The position numbers and the translations under genes are program-made. A stretch of 64,000 nucleotides of DNA from CBDIDH01 sp965277595. GTDB lineage: Bacteria > Planctomycetota > Planctomycetia > Isosphaerales > Isosphaeraceae. Below are positions 54,104 to 64,000 of this stretch, one piece after another. The notes under the pieces were generated by a model. The model did no database searches. It had not been told where the DNA came from and worked only from the letters and a program-made list of their open reading frames with translations. Position 1 is the first letter of the stretch. Each line of letters opens with the position of its first letter. Location: contig CBDIDH010000001.1 in NCBI GenBank assembly GCA_965277595.1, forward strand, positions 1,240,001 through 1,304,000, given 5' to 3'.

Positions 54104-55830
54104 TCAAAGCTCCATTTGTTGAAACGCCTTGATCCCGATCCGGAGTGGAACAATCGTTCCGAGAGCGCCAATGACCAGGCTGACGAGGATTGCAATCACG
54201 AGCCAGAACCGGAAGCGCTCCTCGGAAAGCGCCATCGACCGGAGCGAGGCAACTTCCGGCCCCGCGAAGTAGAGATGACACGGCAGCGCGAGCGCCAGCA
54301 CGATCGAGAAGATGAAGACCAGGCTCACCAGAAGGTTAAGCGTTCCGCCAAACCCGGCGGCGATCTTGGAAGGGTCGGACTCCTTCAGGTTTGGCAGCCG
54401 GGCGCCCAGGCCGACGCTGATTCCCGAGAGGCCGAAACAGAGGACGGCCACCATCCCCATGTGAAGGGCGATCATCGCCGTTCCCATTCGAAGCATGATG
54501 TCGCTGAGGACGACCAGAACCTCGGTGGCCACCAGCGAGATGCCCGACGCAAACGCGAACTTGCCCCAGAGGATCGACTCGCGTTTCAGAGGTAAGAGCC
54601 CCAGTACCCAGAAGTTGCGCCCTTCCAGCGAGAGCAGCGGAAAGATGAATCGACTCGTGAACGTCGAGAGAATCAGCGCCGTGACGCTCAAGTTCAAAAA
54701 GCTGACGAGGTTTTTCCAGTGCGGTGGCTGTCCATCGTAGGTGAGGCGTCGGATATTGAGAAAATAAAACGCCAGAAGGCCAAAGAAGATCAGAAATTGC
54801 GACCACTGCGCCGGGTCGCGCCGGAAGGTCCGCAGATCCTTCAGGATCAGCAGGCGGATCGGCCTCGGCAGAAAGAAAAAAACGCGGTGAAAGGCGGTAT
54901 CGAGCGCATAGAAGCCGCGTCGACGCCGCGACGATCGACCCCCCTGAACCCGGCTATAGCCCGACCGATAGAGGTCGCGGGCGACGACCGCCGCGACCAG
55001 ATAGGCAAGACCGGCATGGGCGCTGAGGACCCGGAAGTAAAAGAGGCCGGTGGACCAGTCGCCTTTGGCGGCGGCGATCAAGCCGGCCGAGGTCCAGCGA
55101 CTCGGCCAGAGCGGATTCTGGCTCCATTCGAGCTTTTGAAGCAGGCCGCCGAGCCAGTCGCTGGAGATCTCGCCGGGCGTTCGAATGACCCGGACAGCCA
55201 CAACCACGGAGCCGACCAGAAAAAGCCCTAACCCAAGCGCCAGGATGGTTTTCTTTCGTCTCGGAAAGAAATTCGCCACGAGGATTGCGGCAATCGCTCC
55301 AAGGGCGCCGGGGATCATCACGAAGGAGAGGAGATAGAGCAAGAAGACGAGGTAAAACCCGGCCGACGCTCCGACCGTGATTCCGTAGGCGACCATCATC
55401 GGGCTGACGAGGAGCAAGAATCCCCAGCTTGAAAAGCCGATCGCCTCAACGAACTTGTAGGCGAAGACTCGATCGGCGGTGGCCGGGGTCGTCAGCAGAT
55501 AACTCGCCTCGCGCGACTGGAAAAGGCCGGTGTACGTCAAGATTCCGTTCGAGAAAAAGAGCATGACCAGCAGAGACAAAAAGAACATGCTGAAGAGGTA
55601 TTCGACGATCGTATTCTTGAGGTCGACGAACTCGCCGACGAACTGAAAGCCCTCGAAGAAGAGGCCGAAGAGCCCTGTCCAGAAGATCGCGCTACAGATC
55701 AAGAGCATCGAGATTCGGAGGCGAGATCCGCGAAGGGCCGCCCTCGCCGTGTTGGTCGTGAGCCGCCAGCGAAGCCCTCGGAACGCGCGGGCGGCCTGTC
55801 GGGACGTCGTCAGTTTTGTCGGCGGAGGCG

Positions 55831-55834
<4 letters not shown>
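54104..55834 (-). CDS. ABC transporter permease
   Basis: The 576-residue integral membrane protein has about ten to twelve membrane segments (for example ISMLLICSAIFWTGLFGLFF and SMFFLSLLVMLFF). Its start overlaps the ATPase stop by four bases (ATGA). It resembles large bacterial exporter permeases of unknown cargo. Only the ABC partnership is certain; a putative partner protein is encoded upstream of the ATPase. The longer upstream frame lies antisense to the ATPase and was not used. Confidence 0.75.
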
Positions 55835-56601
<767 letters not shown>

Positions 56602-56608
56602 CGACCGG

Positions 56609-57484
56609 TCACCTCAGCCTCGGTTCGGGGTGGGCCAGCTCGGGGCCTGGACGGTCGGGCAATCGTTCCAGGACGAGCCGAAGCATCGGCAGCGTCAGTT
56701 CCTGGCGGAGGACCAGGCCGTCCTGGCGGACATACGTCCGGGCCGTCACTCCCTTCGACCGATGCTCGACTTCCAGGGCCTTGACGGGGTTCTTGTCCCA
56801 GTGGATCAGGGTCCGTCGTTTCACCTCGGCGCGGACGGTTTCCATCCGACCGGTCATCGGGCTGGCGACCTGTTCATCCCAGCGCTGGCCGACCTGAAGG
56901 CCCGGCAGGCGGTCGAGCGGCCCGAACTGACTGCGGACCAGCCCTCTTGGGTCGTAATCAAACGACATCGACCGATTGAGAAGCGGCAAGGGGCCGCGCG
57001 AGACGACCGACATGGATCGCCCCTTGAGCGTTCCATTGATCCGCCAGAGTTCGCCCGCATGACCGGGCATTCTTACCTCGGCATGAAACGATCGGAGCTT
57101 GCCCGAAGGGTCGATCTGATACTTGCTGAAAAACTCGATCTGCTCGTCGCCGCCGTTCGGAAGCGACCCGCCCCGCGCCAATCCCGACAGCAGGCGTCCC
57201 GAGTCAAAGGTCACCTTGCTCGACATCTCGACCCAGCCGTCAAGTTCTCTGCGCGATTCGGTGATGGCCTGGCCAACCGATTTCGCCGTGTCGGGCCGGT
57301 TCGGATTCTCGACCATCTGGATATCCCAATGCGCCGCGGGCGCATCTTCTCCGGCAAGGGCGATCGTCCGCAGGTCGGGGGGCGTTCCCAGGCTCAGCTC
57401 GGGGAGCAGGTCACGAGAGACGAGCCCGAACGCCGCGACCAGCCAGTACGCCAGCAAGGCTACGCAGATCAGTCGTGAAGGCAT
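56609..57484 (-). CDS. Exported or membrane-anchored protein in the ABC operon
   Basis: The 291-residue protein has an N-terminal membrane/signal segment (ICVALLAYWLVAAFGLV) and an otherwise soluble, beta-rich part. No lipobox or known family is recognised. It ends seven bases before the ABC ATPase start, so it is probably part of the exporter, for instance as a periplasmic partner or export substrate. Confidence 0.6.
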   Translation of the reverse strand: MPSRLICVALLAYWLVAAFGLVSRDLLPELSLGTPPDLRTIALAGEDAPAAHWDIQMVENPNRPDTAKSVGQAITESRRELDGWVEMSSKVTFDSGRLLSGLARGGSLPNGGDEQIEFFSKYQIDPSGKLRSFHAEVRMPGHAGELWRINGTLKGRSMSVVSRGPLPLLNRSMSFDYDPRGLVRSQFGPLDRLPGLQVGQRWDEQVASPMTGRMETVRAEVKRRTLIHWDKNPVKALEVEHRSKGVTARTYVRQDGLVLRQELTLPMLRLVLERLPDRPGPELAHPEPRLR

Positions 57485-57555
57485 GGACGTGTATTCCCTT
57501 CGGGCTTGATGTCTCCACTATAGGGGGCATGTCGGCCCGAGAACAAGCGGGCAGA

Positions 57556-57626
57556 CCAGGAGGATTGCAAAGTCTCGATGACCGATGACCGATGTCCAAT
57601 GACCGAAAAATTCACGTCATCGGTCC
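57556..57626. repeat. GATGACC hairpin repeat, copy D
   Basis: The plus strand reads CAGGAGGATTGCAAAG, then CGATGACCGATGACCGATG, CCAATGACCGAAAAATTC and the fold-back GTCATCGGTCC. It is the best match to the common pattern and lies between divergent genes. Confidence 0.7.
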
Positions 57627-57764
57627 TTTCTGCTTCTCCCGAGCCCCCTTACCCGAATCGATCGGTCGGTTGCGTTGCTCTGATCTGTCGATGGTGCCTG
57701 GATTCGCACGATTCCGCCGTGACAAACGTAAGAAAATCAAGGAATCGCCGGTGTTCGGTTCGGG

Positions 57765-57793
57765 TTGACGAGCAAGGGAATCGGTCGTATCCT
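57765..57793 (+). promoter_or_regulatory. Candidate sigma-70-type promoter
   Basis: TTGACG and TATCCT are separated by 17 bases and lie 126 bases upstream of the plus-strand gene start. Spacing and hexamers fit the standard promoter. No experimental proof. Confidence 0.4.
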
Positions 57794-57918
57794 TCGAACT
57801 GGCTCGACACCTCTTCGAGGCCGACCGGGGTGCCCTTTTCCACGGTTGCCCGCGGGCTCGACGGCTGGATTTGTCCGCGTCCGACCCTTCCCCGTCACGC
57901 TTGGAAGAAGGTCGACTC

Positions 57919-58710
57919 ATGCGCCCAAGAAACAAGCGCGTGCTCGTGCTGGGCACGCTGATTCTGGCCGGTCTGGCCTGTCTCCCCGCAATCGCCTGGC
58001 TCTCGTTAACTCACGAGCCGAGCTTTTACCGCGAGATGGTGAAAAAGCCGCGCGGCGACCACGGCCAGGGGGCCAGACGGTTCGTGGCGCAAAGTCTTCA
58101 GCTTCGCAATGATATCGTCAACGAACCGAACTGGGACGCGGTCTTCAGCGACGACGAGGTCAACTCCTGGCTCGCCGAGGACCTGGTCACCCACTTCGCC
58201 GATCAGCTTCCGCCCGAGGTTCACGAACCCCGGGTCCGGTTCGAGATGGATCGCGTGACCCTGGCCTTCGGCCTGGATCAGGGACCGGTCCGGTCGGTGA
58301 TCTGGGTTGTCGCCCGGCCTCACGTCGCCGGGCCGAATGTCGTCGAGCTGACCTTTGAGAAGATCATGGCCGGCGTTCTTCCCGTCCCCGCCGAGAAGAT
58401 TCTCGACCGGATCACCCAGCACGCCCAGGCCCAGGGGCTTGACGTCCACTGGAAACGCGAGGGGGGATTTCCCGTCGTCACGATTCGCTATTCACCGAAT
58501 GACGGCCGCAAGGACGTCACGCTCGAACGGGTCGACGTCCGCGATGGCCAGATTCGCATCGCCGGCCGATCCGACCGCACTCGCGGCGTCGTTCGCCGAC
58601 CAACCTTGCCGACCCGGAAAATCCTTCAGTTACGCTTTCCCAGGCGAAAGATCCACGCCGACGTCTCCTCGCCTCGGACTTTCCAGAGTGCCACCTCTCC
58701 GCATATCTGA
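57919..58710 (+). CDS. Membrane-anchored protein of unknown function
   Basis: The 263-residue protein has one N-terminal membrane segment (VLVLGTLILAGLACLPAIAW) and a large external domain with VFSDDEVNSWLAEDL and VRFEMDRVTLAFGL. This part resembles lipid- or hydrophobe-binding folds such as DUF2140, but without firm support. Its last 28 residues are basic and overlap the convergent LigD-like gene by 85 bases, which is unusual for genuine ends. The true stop could have been altered by a frameshift. Confidence 0.55.
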   Translation: MRPRNKRVLVLGTLILAGLACLPAIAWLSLTHEPSFYREMVKKPRGDHGQGARRFVAQSLQLRNDIVNEPNWDAVFSDDEVNSWLAEDLVTHFADQLPPEVHEPRVRFEMDRVTLAFGLDQGPVRSVIWVVARPHVAGPNVVELTFEKIMAGVLPVPAEKILDRITQHAQAQGLDVHWKREGGFPVVTIRYSPNDGRKDVTLERVDVRDGQIRIAGRSDRTRGVVRRPTLPTRKILQLRFPRRKIHADVSSPRTFQSATSPHI

Positions 58711-58991
58711 CCTTCCTTGATCCTCACTCGCACCGACTCATCAGTCCATTCAACGACCTCATACTCTCCCCGATCGATCCTCTTGACGATGCCCCGACCG
58801 CCCGAGATCGCGCCTTCGAAGTCGAGGTAAGCCGCTCTGTGATCTGGAAGGCTTTTCGCTGGCAAGTCCCTATCAGGCACGACTTCCGTGTCGATCGCCC
58901 AGGTTTTCAAGGGGCCGCCGGGCCAGGCTTCGAGCATGAAGTCGTAATGAACGCCATCCCAGACGTGTTCCAGGAGCACGAATTGGGGCAT
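58626..58991 (-). CDS. Stand-alone LigD phosphoesterase-like protein
   Basis: The 121-residue protein matches the LigD_N / DNA polymerase-ligase 3'-phosphoesterase family: FVLLEHVWDGVHYDFMLE has the conserved H-Y-D block, LKTWAIDTEVVPD follows, and AYLDFEGAISGG is typical. The family trims 3' ends in DNA repair. Free-standing short forms exist without ligase or polymerase domains. No Ku or ligase is nearby. The start lies at the end of a decayed ParE-like gene. Confidence 0.75.
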   Translation of the reverse strand: MPQFVLLEHVWDGVHYDFMLEAWPGGPLKTWAIDTEVVPDRDLPAKSLPDHRAAYLDFEGAISGGRGIVKRIDRGEYEVVEWTDESVRVRIKEGQICGEVALWKVRGEETSAWIFRLGKRN

Positions 58992-59119
58992 GGGCGTTTC
59001 CAGGAATCTGCAAACCTCAAACTAATCCTGAGGTCATTCCTCAAGTACTTCCCGTTGAGGTCGGAGAGGATGGCTTCCAGGTCGAATTCCGCCTGTAACG
59101 AACGGCGGATTAAAGCCAT
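58907..59119 (-). pseudogene. Truncated ParE-like toxin
   Basis: The frame begins MALIRRSLQAEFDLEAILSD, as in ParE/RelE toxins, and about 40 residues look genuine. It lacks the full 90-residue toxin fold and runs into the LigD-like gene, so it is a remnant. Its ATG overlaps the stop of the ParD-like frame (TGATG), the usual coupling of antitoxin and toxin. Confidence 0.6.
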
Positions 59120-59374
59120 CAAGGATTCTGCTGATCGGCCGCCTGATGCGCTCGCACGCGTGCCAACGTCGCCTTTGGATCAAAAGGAGACAAATGGCCC
59201 GCGTCGGCCTGCTCGATGCTGATGCCAATTTCGCGGCGCAATTCGACCTGTTCGTAGCGTTCCTCAAGAAGCCGTAACGCCTCATCGATGACGTCGTTTT
59301 CCGAGGCGAATCCGCCGTCCCGCGCGAGAGATACGGACGAACTCCTCGCGTCCTGAAGACAGATTGATCGTCAT
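59119..59374 (-). pseudogene. Frameshifted ParD-like antitoxin
   Basis: The ATG at 59374 codes for MTINLSSGREEFVRISRA and then meets a stop. In the neighbouring frame the sequence continues as FASENDVIDEALRLLEER, the standard ParD/CopG antitoxin region, and ends with a stop at 59119. The total is one base off a multiple of three, so a single-base frameshift has broken it. Read through, it would be about 85 residues. Confidence 0.65.
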
Positions 59375-59416
59375 GAGAAGAAATCTCCGTCATTTCATAG
59401 AGGCGATACACCGCCG

Positions 59417-59647
59417 CTAGACTTCGTCAGACGTTAACTCCTCAAACCCATCGGTGTGGAAACCGGAATAGATCCTTTCGGTCCCGTGATCCGCCACCAC
59501 GCAATGGCCCGCCATATTCGGGATCTCGCCAAAGAACACGTAGACCCCGTCCGGGGCGAAAGGGTAGAGGCCCTGGTTCGCGGCAGGTACGAGGTCGAAC
59601 CGGAACCGCACGAGGCTGAAATGTCTGGGAGTGGCAGAGTCAGCCAT
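59417..59647 (-). CDS. Small protein of unknown function
   Basis: The 76-residue soluble protein (for example RFRFDLVPAANQGLYPFA, GVYVFFGEIPNMAGHCVV) has balanced composition and a compact look. No family is recognised. It lies between the decayed toxin-antitoxin pair and xylose isomerase on the same strand. The start was set at the second Met of the frame, before MADSATPRHF. Confidence 0.5.
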   Translation of the reverse strand: MADSATPRHFSLVRFRFDLVPAANQGLYPFAPDGVYVFFGEIPNMAGHCVVADHGTERIYSGFHTDGFEELTSDEV

Positions 59648-59686
59648 ACGGTGCGACCTCAACCGCCTTTCTAGTGGATCAATATC

Positions 59687-61000
59687 TTATAGATACTCGT
59701 TGAACAAATTCTCCAGCATTTCCTGCCGACCGCTGACGTTCTTGGCGGCTTCGCCCTTGGGCATGATGTACGCTTCCATGTCGGCGAAGGTGGCCTGGCC
59801 AGACTCGATCCGGCGGCCAAGCTCGCTCTCCCAGCTCTTGTAACGGTCCTTGACGAACCCGGAAAGACGGCCGTCGGCGAGGATCGCGTGGGCGATCTTG
59901 AGCCCCTTGGCAAAGGCGTCCATACCGCCGATGTGAGCGTGGAAGAGGTCGATCGGCTCGAAGCTCTCGCGGCGGACCTTGGCATCAAAGTTGACACCGC
60001 CGGTCGTGAAGCCCCCCATCTCCAGAATCACCAGCATGCACTGGGCCGTCAGGTAAAAACTCGTCGGGAACTGGTCGGTGTCCCAGCCGATGAGCGGGTC
60101 GCCCGTGTTGGCGTCGATCGACCCGAGTGCCCCGGCGCCGGCGGCAACCTGCAACTCATGCATCATCTCGTGACCGGCGAGCGAGGCGTGGTTGGTCTCG
60201 AGGTTGAGCTTGAAGTACGGCAGCAAGTCATACGTGCGCAGGAAGTTCAGGCAGGCCGCGGCGTCCGAGTCGTACTGGTGCTTGGTCGGTTCCTTGGGCT
60301 TCGGCTCGATGTAGAAGGGGCCGTTAAAGCCGATCTGCTTCTTGTAGTCAACGGCCATGTGAAGGAACCGGGCGAGGTGGTCAATCTCGCGCTTCATGTC
60401 GGTGTTCAAGAGCGTCGAATACCCTTCGCGGCCACCCCAGAAGGTGTAGCCGAGGCCGCCGAGATCGACGGTCACTTCCATCATCTTCTTGACCTGCGAC
60501 GCGGCATAGGCGAAGGCATCGAGGTTCGGGCTCGTGGCCGCTCCGTGCATGTAGCGCGGGTTGCTGAAGAGGTTTGAGGTTCCCCAGAGGAGCCGGACGC
60601 CCGTCCGCGCCTGTTCCTCCTTGAAGATCTTGACGATCTCGTCGAGGTTGGCGTGGCTTTCCTTGAGCGTCTTGCCCTCGGGGGCGACGTCGCGGTCGTG
60701 GAAGGCGTAAAAGGGAGCGCCAATCTTCTCGAAGAACTCAAACGCGGCCCTTGCCTTTTTGCGGGCGCACTCCATTGAGTGCGAGCCGTCTTCCCAGGGG
60801 CGGACCGCCGTCCCCGCGCCGAAGGGATCGGAAAGCGGATTGCTGAAGGTGTGCCAGTAGACGACCGAGAACCGCAGGTGATCCTTCATCGCCCGGTCGC
60901 CGACCATCTCGTCCGGGTTATAGTGCTTGAATTCCAGCGGGTTGCGTGACTTCGGGCCGCCGTAGGTGATCTTGGGAATCTCGGGAAAGAACTCGGACAT
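59687..61000 (-). CDS. xylA: Xylose isomerase
   Basis: The 437-residue enzyme matches XylA type II: PFGAGTAVRPW, catalytic H101 and D104 in YAFHDRDVAPEG, the metal/substrate block YTFWGGREGY and the later FNGPFYIEPKPKEPTKHQYD. It interconverts D-xylose and D-xylulose using divalent metal. No xylulokinase is adjacent, so the pathway is split across the genome. It diverges from the kinase gene with 261 bases between starts. Confidence 0.95.
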   Translation of the reverse strand: MSEFFPEIPKITYGGPKSRNPLEFKHYNPDEMVGDRAMKDHLRFSVVYWHTFSNPLSDPFGAGTAVRPWEDGSHSMECARKKARAAFEFFEKIGAPFYAFHDRDVAPEGKTLKESHANLDEIVKIFKEEQARTGVRLLWGTSNLFSNPRYMHGAATSPNLDAFAYAASQVKKMMEVTVDLGGLGYTFWGGREGYSTLLNTDMKREIDHLARFLHMAVDYKKQIGFNGPFYIEPKPKEPTKHQYDSDAAACLNFLRTYDLLPYFKLNLETNHASLAGHEMMHELQVAAGAGALGSIDANTGDPLIGWDTDQFPTSFYLTAQCMLVILEMGGFTTGGVNFDAKVRRESFEPIDLFHAHIGGMDAFAKGLKIAHAILADGRLSGFVKDRYKSWESELGRRIESGQATFADMEAYIMPKGEAAKNVSGRQEMLENLFNEYL

Positions 61001-61261
61001 CGGTGGGTTCCGTTAGGATGCTCTGGGAGAGGCTTGGCGCGCGCTTGAAGCTGGCGACTCAGGCCCACAGTTTAAGAGTCGCCTCGCCCGGGGACAACCC
61101 CCCACCTTTGACCCGCGGGTTCGGCCAACGCCCCAAGGCTCATCGGCAAGGCGGCGGCATCGGCGGCGATCGACTTGCCCGGCCGGTCGGATGTTGGATA
61201 CTGGGTACGTCCGTGGCCTCGATGCGAGCGGGACGGGTGTGGGAAAGGGCGCGAATCTGTC

Positions 61262-64000
61262 ATGTCGATTGACCGGAATCTGATCTTCGGACTGCTCGCG
61301 CTGCGAGAACGGCAACTCCAGGCCGATCATTTCGTCGAGGTCTTTCGAATCCTGTCACTGGACAAATCGAAATCGGTCGCCGAGATCCTCGGTGCGCTCG
61401 GCTGGATCAACGCCGAGGCCCGTCGGGCGCTGGAAAAACGGGTCGACGACGAGATCGCCCGCCACGGTGACGTCCGCAAGACCCTGGCCTGGCTCACCGA
61501 CGCCGAGGCGACCGTCCTGATCTCGCGCGAGATCGTCGACCCCGAGATCCGCGCCGCGTTTGGAACCCCTGGCGATTTTCAGAGCATTCCCGAGACGATG
61601 GTTCCCGAAGACTTTTGCACGTTCAACGGTTCCACGACCACGTCCGCCGCCGGTCTGGCCACCGACTTCTTTTCCCGATATGGCGCGGGCCGGGTGCAAG
61701 GCGAAGGGGGCCTCGGGCGCGTCTGGGCGACCCGGGACACGCTCCTGAACCGGACCGTGGCCCTCAAGGAGATCCGGCCCGACCGCCTGGGGTCGCAACA
61801 GGCGGTGACCGGCTTTCTGCGCGAAGCGCAAATCACCGGCCAGCTTGAACATCCGAACATCGTGCCGATCTACGACCTCGGCCGCAAGCCTGGCCGGGGC
61901 GAGCCCTATTACACCATGCGGCTCGTGGACGGCGAGACCTTCACCAGGGCGATCGCCAGCCATCACGCCCTGCGACGCGAGGGGAAGGCCGATCGCCTGA
62001 GTCTGTCGCGGCTCCTCAATGCGTTTGTCGGCGTCTGCAACGCGGTCGGCTACGCGCATTCGCGGGGCGTGATCCATCGCGATCTCAAGCCCGAAAACGT
62101 CATCCTCGGCGCCTTTGGCGAAGTCATTCTCCTCGACTGGGGCCTCGCCAAGGTTTATACCGACGCCGACGAGGAGGCTACTGGTCCTGCCTCGATCGAA
62201 CTTTCCGCCGACGCCTCGGTCGGGCACTCGGTCGCCGGCAAGGCCACGGGAACGCCCGCGTACATGGCGCCCGAGCAAGCCCTCGGCCGGGTCGACCAGA
62301 TCGGCCCGGCGACCGATATTTACGGCCTCGGCGCCATCCTCTTTGAAATCCTGACCGGCCGGGCACCCCACACAGGGCGGAACGTCTCGGAAGTCCTTGA
62401 CCGGATCGTCACCGGCGCGACCCCGCAGGCCCGATCGGTCGATCCCAAGGCGTCGCAGGCCCTCACGGCCGTCTGCGCCCGAGCGATGTCTCGCGAACCC
62501 GAAGGTCGATACGCCCAGGCGGCCGAACTGGCCGAGGACGTTCAACGCTGGCTTGCCGACGAACCGGTTTCCGCCTTTCGCGAACCCCCCTTGCAACGCG
62601 CCGCGCGGTTCGCCAGGCGACATCGAGCCTGGACCCAGGCCATCGGCGCCGGCCTGGTGATCGTGACTCTTGTCTCGCTCGTGGCGACCCGGATCGTTAC
62701 CTCCGCGCGACTCGACGAGACTCGCGCCAAGAACGAGGCGACCCGCCGGCTCCGCCAGGCGCGCGAGGCCGCCGACACGCTCTTGACGGGCGTTAGCCAG
62801 GGTCTGGAAAAAGTTCCGGGCGCGCAGGATGTGCGGACCCGGCTCTTGCAAAAAGCGGCGGATTTTTATGAGCGATTCTCGGGCGATCGCAGCGGCGACC
62901 TTAACCTTCGGCTCGAATCCGGGCACGCTCTCAACCGCCTCGGCGAGGTCCGCGCCATTCTTCTCAATCTTGACGGCGCCGAGGACGCCTATCGCGCCGC
63001 CCTGGCCGTCTTTGATGACGTCTCGGCCGCGAATTCAGACCTGATCGAGCCTCGACTGGGTCGTTCGGAAAGCCGGATCGGCCTGGGCCAGACGTTCCGG
63101 GTCAAGGGTCAAAACGGCCTGGCGGAAGAGTCGTACAACGCCGCACTGATCGAGCTTCGCGCGCTTGCCAGTCTGGCCCATGCGACCGCTGAGGTTCGCG
63201 ACCGCCTCGCCTTCGCCGAGACGAGTCTTGGAAACCTCTTCTCCGCTCTCAACAAGGACGCCGAGGCCGAGGCCGCGTATCGAAGGGCGCTGGAACGTTA
63301 CGACACTCTGGTCAAGTCTGACCCTGCCACGCCGTCGTACCGGAGTGATCGGGCGCGGTGCCGGGGCAACCTCGCGGTCGTTCTTTACGATCGAGGCCGG
63401 GCCTTGAAAAACGCGCGAAAAGCCGAGCAGGCCGAGACCGCCTTTCTCGCCGCCGAGTCGGCCTATCGCGACGCCATCGCCGACCTCAAGGCGCTTGACC
63501 CCGAGGTTCCCGAATACGCCGATCGCCTGGCCCATTACCGCATCAACACCGGCCTGGTCCTTCAGGATCTCAATCAGGCCGCCGAGGCCGAGCGTGAGCT
63601 GAATGACGCGATTGACGGTTACGAACGCCTGATCTTCCGAACAATTCCCGATTACGCCGATAACCTGGTCAACGCCCTGGTCATTCTCGCCGGCTTGCAG
63701 AGCGACGCCGGACAGGCGGAACTCGCCTCGCGATCCGACCTGCGCGCGATCGAGGAATGTCGACGGCTGGTCGAGGCCAACCGCCAGGTCATTGACTACC
63801 GCCGGTCACTCGGATCAGCGGAAAATCACCTTGGCATTCTTTACGACGGCCTTGGCAAGCATGACGAGGCGTTGACTTATTTGAATCAGGCGGCCCAGGA
63901 ACGCACGGCGCTCGTCGAGGAACATCCCGAGCTTCCCGACCTCAAGACCGACCTGCGCAACACGCTCTCTCAACGTTGCCTGACGCTTCGCGCTCTCGGC
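61262..64000 (+). CDS. Membrane Ser/Thr protein kinase with TPR-like C-terminus (3' end outside window)
   Basis: A frame starting at an ATG stays open to the window end (over 910 residues). An N-terminal 150-residue helical region precedes a protein kinase domain with glycine loop GEGGLGRVW, Lys169 in VALKEI, and H272-D274 in VIHRDLKPEN. DWG replaces DFG (D292, LLDWGLAKV), and the APE motif is AYMAPEQA. A membrane segment lies near 460-480 (GAGLVIVTLVSLVATRIV). After it come TPR-like helices such as FSALNKDAEAEAAYRRALER. This layout is typical of planctomycete PknB-type kinases that sense or scaffold at the membrane. Partner unknown. Confidence 0.9.
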   Translation, partial: MSIDRNLIFGLLALRERQLQADHFVEVFRILSLDKSKSVAEILGALGWINAEARRALEKRVDDEIARHGDVRKTLAWLTDAEATVLISREIVDPEIRAAFGTPGDFQSIPETMVPEDFCTFNGSTTTSAAGLATDFFSRYGAGRVQGEGGLGRVWATRDTLLNRTVALKEIRPDRLGSQQAVTGFLREAQITGQLEHPNIVPIYDLGRKPGRGEPYYTMRLVDGETFTRAIASHHALRREGKADRLSLSRLLNAFVGVCNAVGYAHSRGVIHRDLKPENVILGAFGEVILLDWGLAKVYTDADEEATGPASIELSADASVGHSVAGKATGTPAYMAPEQALGRVDQIGPATDIYGLGAILFEILTGRAPHTGRNVSEVLDRIVTGATPQARSVDPKASQALTAVCARAMSREPEGRYAQAAELAEDVQRWLADEPVSAFREPPLQRAARFARRHRAWTQAIGAGLVIVTLVSLVATRIVTSARLDETRAKNEATRRLRQAREAADTLLTGVSQGLEKVPGAQDVRTRLLQKAADFYERFSGDRSGDLNLRLESGHALNRLGEVRAILLNLDGAEDAYRAALAVFDDVSAANSDLIEPRLGRSESRIGLGQTFRVKGQNGLAEESYNAALIELRALASLAHATAEVRDRLAFAETSLGNLFSALNKDAEAEAAYRRALERYDTLVKSDPATPSYRSDRARCRGNLAVVLYDRGRALKNARKAEQAETAFLAAESAYRDAIADLKALDPEVPEYADRLAHYRINTGLVLQDLNQAAEAERELNDAIDGYERLIFRTIPDYADNLVNALVILAGLQSDAGQAELASRSDLRAIEECRRLVEANRQVIDYRRSLGSAENHLGILYDGLGKHDEALTYLNQAAQERTALVEEHPELPDLKTDLRNTLSQRCLTLRALG

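Larger units (their letters stand above)
57485..57918. other. Divergent intergenic space with repeat and promoter
   Basis: The 434 bases hold repeat copy D and a candidate promoter (both listed). Nothing else gene-like was found. Confidence 0.5.

Noticed and set aside
61355..62926. 523-codon minus-strand frame
   Set aside because: It is antisense to the kinase domain, whose catalytic motifs are all present.

Overview
The window looks like chromosomal DNA of a planctomycete, most likely of the Isosphaeraceae. It has high GC with strong third-position G/C and long spurious antisense reading frames. Planctomycete hallmarks are present: an LEPR/XLL-type export region on a giant subtilase, a PEP-CTERM-like small protein, a secreted leucine-rich protein, a receptor-like Ser/Thr kinase with C-terminal repeats, futalosine menaquinone genes, and many conserved exported proteins of unknown function. 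Placement is by recognition only; no 16S gene lies in the window.

Region 1 (1-6070) is the right end of an integrated genomic island. It starts inside a tyrosine recombinase gene and carries three small excisionase-type helix-turn-helix genes, a DUF4238 gene, and an unknown gene cut by an IS701-like insertion sequence with 14-bp perfect inverted ends. The island ends at the 3' half of a tRNA-Val(GAC)-like gene, a typical attachment-site scar.

Region 2 (6.4-24 kb) is mostly housekeeping: an exported esterase-like hydrolase, a clan-A glycosidase-like protein, a SWIM/SNF2 helicase, threonine synthase, an ArsR regulator, a BON protein, a xylose-isomerase-like TIM barrel, an LRR protein, a single-domain response regulator, a HAD phosphatase diverging from lutABC (L-lactate oxidation), and a PHA-granule-type protein. 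Region 3 (24-33 kb) holds a DUF2127/yeast-type cytosine deaminase fusion, a subtilase of about 1,126 residues, and two large exported proteins.

Region 4 (33-40 kb) is a signalling block: a CHASE3-PAS hybrid histidine kinase, a STAS protein, a receiver-histidine kinase and, just downstream, a methyltransferase resembling PhcB. This could be a fatty-acid methyl ester signalling module. Region 5 (39.5-47.5 kb) holds a trypsin-like protease, a DUF4832 protein, a 34-residue membrane protein, a TadE/TadG pair with an exported partner, and glutamine synthetase.

Region 6 (47.5-57.5 kb) is one long minus-strand run. It contains mqnA and mqnC, a NatA/NatB-like ABC exporter whose permease is fused to a CPBP protease, a probable aminofutalosine deaminase, and a second ABC exporter with an exported partner. 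Region 7 (57.9-64 kb) holds a membrane-anchored protein, a stand-alone LigD phosphoesterase-like protein, a decayed ParDE toxin-antitoxin pair, xylose isomerase and the start of a Ser/Thr kinase.

A family of short hairpin repeats built from GATGACC units, with a CAGGAG-type flank, occurs in four intergenic spaces and is not explained by any gene.
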